DNA from: Lumbricus terrestris
Taxonomy: Eukaryota > Annelida > Clitellata > Crassiclitellata > Lumbricidae
DNA length: 64,000 bases
Reading direction: 5' to 3'
Assembly: GCA_949752735.1 (NCBI GenBank)
Contig: OX457053.1
Location: 6,825,135-6,889,134, forward strand
Made by a program: the position numbers and the translations under genes. Under the pieces are notes generated by a model that was given only the letters and a program-made list of their open reading frames with translations, did no database searches and had not been told where the DNA came from. Positions 56,935 to 64,000 of the stretch are shown one piece after another; the first letter of the stretch is position 1; every line of letters begins with the position of its first letter.

Positions 56935-57330
56935 TTGCTTGATTGTCCAGTAGCCTATAGGCTAGTCTCCCAGCCCAGATATCTTCGCGAACTGTTCACC
57001 ATCCAGCCTACCCGTTCTACCCGATCATCCGCCTGCCTTACACTCTCTCGACCGCCGGTCACAAGTCATCTCAAGTTCTCCAACCGAGCCATATCCAACT
57101 CAGCACCACGCCTTTAGAATGATCTGCCTGCTGAGTTCCGATCCTTTTCAGTTCCTACTCCATCATTAGCCTACTAATCACACACCATCACCTTCCTCAG
57201 GCTCCTCTATCCATCACACCTCGGGCCTTTCACTCGAAACTTAAGACACTCCTGTTCAAGAACTCTTATCCTGTTTCACCTGATCCCCCACCCTCCAATT
57301 CCCGGCTCAGACGACACCCACCTTAGTAGC
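56935..57330 (+). pseudogene. LINE reverse transcriptase C-terminal remnant
   Basis: Plus frame reads QPRYLRELFTIQPTRSTRSS, then FSNRAISNSAPRL followed by a stop where other copies have the LWN box, then NDLPAEFR. Reading after that is broken. It is an inactive end fragment of a CR1/Rex-like LINE. Confidence 0.7.
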
Positions 57331-57351
57331 TGTTCCACACCTCTGATCATA

Positions 57352-57490
57352 CGGTACCTCGACCCGGACCACCATGGACTACTCTTACGGACAACCCTTT
57401 TGACTCAACGCATTTGATCCTGATCCTATGGTAACTCGACCCGGACCACCACGGACTACTCTCACGGACAACCCTCCTAACTCAACGCAG
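57352..57490 (+). repeat. Tandem duplication, about 77-bp period, two copies
   Basis: GGTACCTCGACCCGGACCAC (57354 region) and GGTAACTCGACCCGGACCAC (57430 region) begin two units, each ending near CTCAACGCA. Copies differ at about six positions. Confidence 0.7.
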
Positions 57491-57726
57491 CGCTCGTGAA
57501 TAAGCCGGTGCCCCGCGCTTGGCTTTCCAGTGGCGCCTTTAGAAATTAGGAGATTACGATTACGACGATTACGTCTAACTTCGACGTGTCTGCTGCATGA
57601 CCAATGGTTTGACGAGGACCGTTGATAAGCTAAACGACTTTGCAGTAGGCCTAAGCGAAACCCCGATGAATGCAATTTGGATAAAAAAAAAGCATGGATT
57701 GATCGGCGACTCTGCATTGCGAAAAA

Positions 57727-58160
57727 GGCATAAGTAGTGACCTATGCTGCATAATACGGACGGTATAGGCTACAGCATGGGCGGAGAATTGGGCGGAGAC
57801 ATGGGGGGGAGACGAAAACGACCGGCCGAAGATTTTGGGCAGACGAATGGTTGAGTCGCAGACGAAATTTTCCATTTTTGCGGGTCAAGAAAGTTGACGA
57901 CCTTTTTTTAGTCATCCGTCCGAAAATGTCGACGAAAACCCCAACCTTATCTGTCCCAAAAAAGTTGATGACCTTTTTAAAGTCATCACTTCTAACGTGA
58001 CATGTCCTAACGCTTAACGATTGATTGGGGGGGGGGGGGGCAAATGCATGGGCCGTCCCCCACCACATTAATTTAGGGGGACCGTCCCCCTGTACCCCCT
58101 CAGTCTCCGCCCATGGGCATAAGTAGTGACCTATGCTGCATAATACGGACGGTAAGCTAC
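57727..58160. mobile_element. MITE (57776-58115) flanked by a 39-bp direct repeat
   Basis: The element has CATGGGCGGAGA / TCTCCGCCCATG ends and two copies of the shared internal word (GACGACCTTTTTTTAGTCAT at 57897, GATGACCTTTTTAAAGTCAT at 57966), plus a G tract. A 39-bp segment starting GGCATAAGTAGTGACC lies both at 57727-57765 and at 58116-58154, followed in each case by a CTACAG. This is far longer than an 8-bp target duplication. Confidence 0.75.
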
Positions 58161-58610
58161 AGTAGAAGACATTTCGGCTAAGAATGCAGGCTGATTTAGG
58201 GTGGACCTTGCAACGGTTGGGCCAAGCAACTCGGTCAGTTACAATAACAACAGAAAAACGGCTTAGAGGTAGTAGAGTCCTTATCGACCACTGGCGTCTA
58301 CAATATGGGGCTCCGGGAGTTGGAGAACGACCTCCCCGAGGTTGGCAGCAGACGTGGGGTGGTGGTGGGGTAACGTTCTGTACATAAACGGGGAATGTTT
58401 AGATTTCAGGTAATATAACGGCATGCAATAGGTCTGCAATATAATTATGTGGACTACGTATTAACTTTCGCATTGCATGCCGTTACATATGCCGAAATTA
58501 TATATCATATCCATAGGCCGTAAGCGGTTAACAGTGCAGGGATTGTTCTCCCATTCCAGAGGGGCGGGGATAAACGCCACTGTTATAATCATCGAGAGGT
58601 GACTCCCGAA

Positions 58611-58820
58611 TTCAGATGGACTTTGGAGTGGTTCAGACGGACTTGGAAGTGGTTCAGATGGACTTGGGAGTGGTTCAGATGGACTTGGGAGTGGTTTAGA
58701 TGGACTTGGGAGTGGTTCAGATGGACTTTGGAGTGGTTCAGATGGACTTGAGAGTGGTTCAGATGGACTTGGGAGTGGTTCAGATGGACTTGGGAGTGGT
58801 TCAGATGGACTTGGGAGTGG
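58611..58820 (+). repeat. 21-bp minisatellite, exactly 10 units, over the receptor stop codon
   Basis: The unit TTCAGATGGACTTGGGAGTG+G starts at 58611, 58632, 58653 and so on to 58800, with a few substitutions. On the minus strand the first unit supplies the last codons (TTPKSI) and the TGA of the acetylcholine receptor gene. The other nine units fall in its 3' UTR. Confidence 0.93.
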
Positions 58821-60904
58821 TGGGGCTGAGGAAGACGGCGAGTGTGACGAGCACGAGATAGACGGTACAGATCCAGAAGCAGAGTCGGTCGATGACCATG
58901 GCAGCGAACTTCCAATCGTTGCTCTCATCCGTCTGCTCGTCGTCAGCCTTCAGTTTATTCGTCAGGTAGCGAAGTTCGCTTAGCACTGCCAGCATCGTGT
59001 GGTGAAGGGCGGCCACTGCGTCCGTCTGCCCCTTCCCCTCGGCTGACCCCGGTTGGGGCTGGGGCAAGGAGTGGAACATCTGGATGTAGGAGTGGCCGTT
59101 GGCATCGCCGTTGAGGACATTGGCGATGAGGCTCTGAGACGGTGGGGTCGTCTCCTGGAGCAGGCGGAGGCGGGCCTGGCGCCTGCGGGACGCTGGAGAG
59201 AGGTCGTGACCCGGACGGGAGATGCGTAGGAGCCAGGCCAGCCATTCACAGATCACCAGCCTCACCTGAAGCACAAAGCAGACAAAGGACAAAAAGGTCT
59301 GTTACGCGTGTGCATGGGTGGTGCGAAGTATCATATAGTATTATGTATTGTATACAGGGCAGGGCTTAAGGTGTGGCTGGACGGTCATGGACGGCCTCCA
59401 TGCACTTATTTTAAAATCTGAACGCCGTCCAGCCACTTATTGGCGAGCACAGCCTGGAAAGGTAAAGGGCGTCCAGGCACTTATTTTGGAGAGGTAAGGG
59501 GCGTCCAGGCACTCATTTTGGAGAGGTAAGGGGCGTCCAGGCACTTATTTTGGAGAGGTGAGGGGCGTCCACTGGCGTCCAGGCACTTATTTTTTCACAC
59601 TTTAAGCACTGATACAGGGTATGGCACTATGGCGTAGGCCTACTACATGCAAACAGAGCATATAATATACTAGATCGGGCAATAGTAGATATTCAACATC
59701 CTATTCAACGACTTTTCTAATAGACCCTAGAGGGACCTAGTCTACAAGCTCTCAGCCTTGAGTAAATACACCTTCTAAGCAGCGCTGGAGGATCTATAAT
59801 GAATCGCATGTAATATAAGTAGCAGTGGTGTAGTGGGGCGGGGACGCGGGGGGACGCCGTCCCCCCACTTTTTTCCAGGGAGGGGACGCGATCCCTCACT
59901 ATTTTGAAGCATTTCTGCTGAAATAAATGAACACTTGAATACAACATACATAGGAATTTGTTATTTGTAACATATTATATGTTACAAATAACAAATTCCT
60001 AAGTATAAATTTACATAATTACATTTATTAATTTATTTTAATTTATTTTAAAAATTCTTACATTCAACAGTTTCAAAAATAGCAGCGCTCACAGCCTCAC
60101 ACTATGCAAAATTCTTGCAAGATTGCACTTGCTACAGTTGCTACTTCAATTTCCAGGCGTTCCCCCACTTCAATTTCCAGGCGTCCCCCCACTTCCTTTT
60201 TTAGGACTACACCACTGATAAGTAGTATAAGTATTAAGTAGTGGCAGTGGTAGCGTTTGGTGGTTGATCCATCCATTTGGAATGACCTTTCTCTCACTGA
60301 GAAGGCCTCTGAACAGTCATTCTGTGAGAGGCGCTATATAAATGTGTGGATACAATACAGTAGAATAGGCCTATATATTAGAATATATAATTATATATAT
60401 ATAAATATACACTCACCCAGAGAGGCATGACGTACATATCTGGTGTCCGATGATGGTAGTTGAGAACGAGAACCGTCATGATGACGGACACAGTGCACAT
60501 GATGGTCACGCAACCAAAGTAGACACCTGTCACGAAACAAAGACCCACGATAATTATACTATTGCTTCCATTACTACGACTGCTGCTGCTGCTGCTGCTA
60601 CTACCAAAGATATTAGAGTCTTTAGACTATAAGGTCTTTGCCAGTGGCGGCGCTAGGGGGGGGGCTGGGGGCTAAGCCCCCCCTACGAGAGGCTCAGCCC
60701 CCCCTAAAAAGGGGCATCCGAAATTTTTTACAGTGAAATATGAAAAAATTTTCACGGGATTTCGGTCGATGACTAAAAAAAAAAAAGGTCGTCAGAAATT
60801 TTGACGGCGAAAATGGAAATTTTTCATGAGATTTTGGTCGAGGCTTCAGCCCCCCCGAAACTGAAATCCTGGCGCCGCCACTGGTCTTTGCTACTACTAC
60901 TTAC

Positions 60905-60953
<49 letters not shown>

Positions 60954-61160
60954 ATAATAATTAATTATAATTATTATTATTTTTATTATTATTATTATTA
61001 TTACTACTACTATTATCATCATCGTCGTCGTCTTCGTCATCATCACCATCATCATCATCACTTTACCCGAGGTAAGTGTGAATAAAATTTATGTTATGAT
61101 CTGTTATGGTAAGATGGCTTGAAACTTATGGTTATATCAGTAATTTTCCTCGAAGCGCAT

Positions 61161-61203
<43 letters not shown>

Positions 61204-63656
61204 TAATATATGTATAATGTTGGAAAAAATTTAGGGGAGCTTGGTTCTGCCGTGGATAGTCTTCTTCGCAGATGATTCTATCGGCGGCTGAAAAGGCGCT
61301 ACAGAAAGCGACATCGATCAACCTTCGTCTCCGCTATTCTCAACTTCTCTCACCGACGATAGGAACAGCCATGGATGTCGCAGGAACCATGTCGGCCACG
61401 ATCAACTGGAAGACACTCAATGACAACAGGATCGTTATTCCTGTACAGAAATAAGATGGTACCATTAAAATGTTTGTGTGTGCACTTGTTATAGCGCCCC
61501 TTTAAGTTCTATACTCAGAGGCGCTCTCGACTACAGAGCGGACACTGCATATGAGTTTCACGCCGAAGCGCTGAGCAATTGCGAGTGAAGGACTTGCGCA
61601 AGGTCCCTACGCGGCGACTTGAGGTGGATTCGAACCTCGAACCTTCCGGCTTCAAGGCAACGACGCCACCACTACACCACCGCGCCACACAGGGGCGGTG
61701 TTCAATCTAGACGTCTCAGGGGCGAAGCCCCTTATAAACGACATATCCGCTAGAAAAAACGAAGAGGTGTTTTTCATGTAATTATGATGTGAAGTAAAGA
61801 GTTGTTCACTGGTAGAATTAAGAGAGGATACAATTAGATGATAAACTATGAAAATGTCATCAGAAAAAAGAGATGACAAAACTTTTAAAACTTGCACCAG
61901 TCAGCGCCTCGCGCCTCAGCGGTTGGCCGTTGGGGCCAAACGGTGGTTTGTCCTCGTCCCCTTTCCCCCCGTTTGGATTCCCCACAAGCAAGGAGATGAG
62001 ACAAAAGAAATGGATAGGACACATCCTGAGAGGAGAATCCCTTCTGAAAGTGATCATTGAAGGAAGAACTGAGGGGAAAAGAAAAAGAGGAAGACAAAGA
62101 CAGAAACTACTGGACTGGATGCTGGTTGAAGGTTATGGGAAACTGAAAGAAGATGCTCAACACCGGGAAGAGTGGCGCCGTCGGAAGTTCGAACCTGCCG
62201 TGGGGCAGAGAACATGAAGAAGAAGAAGAAGAAGAACAGGTAAATTAACGTTAATGACCTACAATAATGCTTGACAAAGTTTGCAGTTGACATCTTTAAG
62301 TGGCGGCGTTTGCAATTTCAGTTGAATTTATGTCGGGATCAAGGGAGACATTGAGCAGGTCGAAGAAATGCAATGGAAACAAGATAATCTTATTTGAGAA
62401 CTAACGTATATTATTATGCTTTCTGCTATATAATTATGCATTCATATTGTGACGACATCTCTTTGTTCCAAAACACTACTATTACGTCACTATAATTTTG
62501 TATATGAGAACAATAAGATTATTATAGGACATGGTGATGCTAGTTTATATATAATATATTTGTTTGATGAACTTCGTATTGTGACGTCTGCTCATTGTGC
62601 GATTTTGTTGCGTCACTAACTTCGTTTATGGGTAAGTTGCTTCTACGACAGTAGCTCTCAGCTATTATGACGACATTACCTTAGTCTCTGTTCTATTATG
62701 ACGACATTTCGGTTAGGCCGAGATGTCGTCATAATACACTCTTGTTACGTCATTAGCTATGTAGGTCTATAATGTTTTGTTGTTAGGATAATGGCTCACC
62801 CCGTATTATGACGATATCTCTTTGTTCATCAAACACTCGGACTATTGTTACGTCACCAGAGTTGCTCATAAACACGCTAACGACTGCGTATTAAGATGAT
62901 GGCTTTGCGACACGGATTTTTTTTTATTAATTGCGAGGTCATAGACTGTTATATCATATATTTGCTGTTAAAAATGTAGGGTATAAAACGAATTAAAGGA
63001 ACGCAGTCCGTACATTATGTTGCCCACATCTGCCGTACAGGAAACACAATAAAATTGCCTCGTTTTATTATGCGTCACATACCGGTAGCACTTAAGTTCC
63101 GGTCAGGCGAGGTGTAGTAAGTGTTTAACTAAGCCGAAAATATACAAGGTGGGCGAAAAAGTACCCGCATACGGTTTTTGCTAATATCCTGGCCAGAATT
63201 ATGAGTTTTGAATCAAATTTCACAGACTTAAAGGTAATTCATATAATTTACGCGCACAGCCAAAGTTCACCCAAATATTTGAAAAAGAACAGAAGTTATA
63301 TAACTTTTAGTGAGTCTACCCACTGTTTTTTGTGACAAACATACGTACGCGTATAGATCCGCCCGCACGCACGCACACACACACGCGCACACGCACACAC
63401 ACACACATACATACACACATACACACACAAGCAGCAGGTGAATTGTGATGATGTACAATACCGAGTCCGATCTTCTCCCCTTCTCCAGGTGGTAGGATGA
63501 AGGTGAGCAGCGTGAGCATGGAGATGAGTGAGTAGGGTATGATGAGGTTGAAGCCGTAGTACAGGGTTCGACGTCTGATGTGCATTGTGAAAGTGATGTC
63601 AATGTATGGCTCCGGACAACAGTCGTACTTCTGTTCATTGCGAATGGCCAACACCT
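58801..63656 (-). CDS. CHRNA: Nicotinic acetylcholine receptor alpha-type subunit, 3' part (last 4 exons)
   Basis: Exons (minus): 63656-63462, 61440-61354, 60526-60417, 59265-58801 (195+87+110+465 nt), all GT-AG and in phase. The 5' exons, with the signal peptide, most of the ligand-binding domain and the Cys-loop, are beyond the right edge. Exon A has [13 protein letters not shown], with the vicinal Cys pair that marks alpha-type subunits, then M1 ([20 protein letters not shown]) and GEGEKIG with the -1' Glu of cation channels. Exon B is M2 ([16 protein letters not shown], with Leu at 9'). Exon C is M3 and [16 protein letters not shown]. Exon D is a short cytoplasmic loop, the [16 protein letters not shown] amphipathic helix and M4 ([14 protein letters not shown]), ending SPTTPKSI. 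Family role: acetylcholine-gated cation channel at synapses. The stop codon lies in a 21-bp minisatellite. Confidence 0.93.
59360..59611. mobile_element. hAT-type MITE with internal tandem amplification
   Basis: Same family as 10535-10712, in the opposite orientation. Ends CAGGGCTTAAGGTGTG and CACACTTTAAGCACTG. A perfect 8-bp duplication ATACAGGG flanks it (59352-59359, 59612-59619). The interior has about four copies of a 32-bp unit (GGCGTCCAGGCACTTATTTT, then GGAGAGGTAAGG). Confidence 0.9.
59823..60217. mobile_element. hAT-type MITE with CAGTGGTGTAGT ends and inner palindrome
   Basis: Ends CAGTGGTGTAGT and ACTACACCACTG (one-base variants further in). A perfect 8-bp duplication ATAAGTAG flanks it (59815-59822, 60218-60225). 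A 24-bp perfect palindrome with a 3-nt loop is at 59951-60001. It lies in the last intron of the receptor gene. Confidence 0.9.
60255..60360 (+). repeat. LINE 3' end fragment
   Basis: One frame reads [19 protein letters not shown], and the tail has GAGAGGCGCTATATAAATGT followed by ATACAATACAG. It is antisense to the receptor gene. Confidence 0.6.
60642..60883. mobile_element. hAT-type MITE with CAGTGGCGGCGC ends
   Basis: Ends CAGTGGCGGCGCTAGG and CCTGGCGCCGCCACTG. A perfect 8-bp duplication GTCTTTGC flanks it (60634-60641, 60884-60891). The interior has GATGACTAAAAAA...AAAGGTCGTCAG, the shared word, and G/C tracts. It is related at its left end to 5490-5747. Confidence 0.92.
60899..61060 (+). 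repeat. (ATT)n and (ATC)n trinucleotide microsatellite
   Basis: A (TAT/ATT)n array, briefly broken near 60950-60980, continues into (CATCAT/CGTCGT)n. Open frames rich in Ile, Tyr or His here are artefacts. Confidence 0.85.
61163..61215. repeat. (AT)n dinucleotide microsatellite
   Basis: Nearly pure (TA)n with two AATAT interruptions, in the intron between receptor exons B and C. Confidence 0.85.
61478..61690 (-). mobile_element. tRNA-derived SINE beside the M2 exon
   Basis: Inverted copy of the SINE at 50146-50375. The B box on the minus strand occupies 61636-61626 (GGTTCGAATCC) and the A box 61679-61669 (TGGTGTAGTGG). The GACCTTGCGCAAGTCCTTC word and LINE-type tail (GGGGCGCTATAAC) are present. 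It lies in the same orientation as the receptor gene, and its tail ends about 38 bp before the acceptor of the M2 exon. Confidence 0.88.
61985..62240 (+). pseudogene. LINE reverse transcriptase C-terminal end with (GAA)n tail
   Basis: Frame reads [20 protein letters not shown], then [18 protein letters not shown], ending [17 protein letters not shown] before a TGA. It is followed directly by (AGAAGA)n at 62216-62238. This is the C-terminal and tail signature of RTE-like LINEs. It is antisense to the receptor and 5' truncated. Confidence 0.8.
62440..62890. repeat. Diverged array with TGACG/CGTCA words
   Basis: Two copies of a roughly 50-bp unit lie at 62445-62493 and 62803-62858 (TATT(G/A)TGACGA(C/T)ATCTCTTTG, ending TTACGTCAC). 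Between them are TGACGTC (62582), TTGCGTCAC (62608), and a hairpin with 19-bp arms and one mismatch (62694-62712 with 62718-62736). It lies in the receptor intron between exons A and B. Confidence 0.7.
62891..63355. other. Receptor intron sequence, no feature seen
   Basis: No coding, RNA or bounded repeat feature recognised. Confidence 0.45.
63361..63430. repeat. (CA)n/(CG) microsatellite
   Basis: Alternating CACGCACG, CACACACA and CATACATACA units just downstream (in gene direction) of the receptor M1 exon. Confidence 0.85.
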
Positions 63657-63869
63657 CTACAGGAAAAGACATTTTGGAAGGCACACTAAAGACGACGAAA
63701 TATAAATATAGGCTACCCATATAATTTATTCAGATGTAGGTTGGAACCTAGTCCAAGATAAAGCCATGGAAGAACGAGGATGGTATAGGGAAGAGAAGCA
63801 GAGGGAGGAGAAGGAAGAAAAAGAAGAGAAGGTGGGAAGGAGGAGGGGAGGAGAAAGAGGAAGGTGATG

Positions 63870-63976
63870 AAAACGACGACGACGAAGAAGAAGAAGAAGA
63901 AGGTGACGAAGAAGAAGAAGAAGAAGAAGAAGAAGAAGAAGAAGAAGAAGAAGAAGAAGAAGAAGAAGAAGAAGAA
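63870..63976 (+). repeat. (GAA)n microsatellite at the window edge
   Basis: GACGACGACGAAGAAG followed by an almost pure (GAA)n run of about 90 bases. It lies upstream of the M1 exon, presumably in an intron of the receptor gene. Confidence 0.88.
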
Positions 63977-64000
63977 GGAGAACGATGAAAGGAAGGAATA

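Noticed and set aside
58461..58928. Frame with PSPSEPL repeats
   Set aside because: It is an alternative frame of the 21-bp minisatellite and of receptor exon D. The M4 frame with a conserved receptor helix is the real one.
60801..61085. Ile/Tyr/His-rich open frame
   Set aside because: Translation of ATT and ATC microsatellites.
1..64000. CRISPR array, bacterial operon or prophage
   Set aside because: No spaced identical repeats, no ribosome-binding-site-led gene strings. Spliced animal genes and retroelements dominate.

Overview
The window is nuclear DNA from an invertebrate animal. It carries intron-rich genes with GT-AG junctions: SETD1, ZMAT5, a fatty-acid-binding protein and a nicotinic receptor subunit. 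Almost all remaining sequence is transposon debris. The organism cannot be named from sequence alone. Frequent TAGGCCTA words, tRNA-derived SINEs, LINE tails ending near GCGCTATATAAATG and a large Ty3/gypsy element fit a marine invertebrate, but that is inference.

Layout. 1-8.6 kb is intergenic and full of repeats: a 1.2-kb hAT-type element (821-2054), several MITEs, LINE remnants, and a hAT-type element (6241-8129) with a LINE fragment nested inside. 8678-18290 (+) is a complete four-exon FABP gene (141 aa) with a 7.6-kb first intron. 19602-22171 (-) is a complete four-exon ZMAT5 gene (187 aa, U11/U12 snRNP subunit), convergent with FABP. 24114-37738 (-) is a full-length 13.6-kb Ty3/gypsy retrotransposon with 2417-bp LTRs and a 4-bp target duplication. 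Its gag-pol frame starts inside the 5' LTR, crosses the primer-binding site, and is interrupted once by a TAG in the integrase. 39426-52572 (-) is a complete SETD1 gene (H3K4 methyltransferase) of 13 coding exons whose lengths sum to 4770 nt (1589 aa). 52.6-58.6 kb is intergenic, with more MITEs and LINE ends. 58801-63656 (-) is the 3' part of a nicotinic acetylcholine receptor alpha-type subunit (C-C pair, M1 to M4). Its 5' exons lie beyond the right edge.

The four host genes have no evident shared pathway. They are a chromatin writer, a minor-spliceosome component, a cytosolic lipid carrier and a ligand-gated channel. What unifies the window is its mobile-element ecology. At least eleven short hAT-like elements have exact or near-exact 8-bp target duplications. 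Many non-homologous ones share one internal word (TGACTAAAAAAAGGTCATC or its complement). SINEs and LINEs share a 3' tail. The most unusual items are the gypsy LTR that encodes the start of Gag, and the MITE set that shares an internal module but has different ends.

Exon coordinates were worked out by hand from splice motifs, reading phase and family knowledge. All four gene models keep phase through every junction. Untranslated exons and true transcript ends were not determined.
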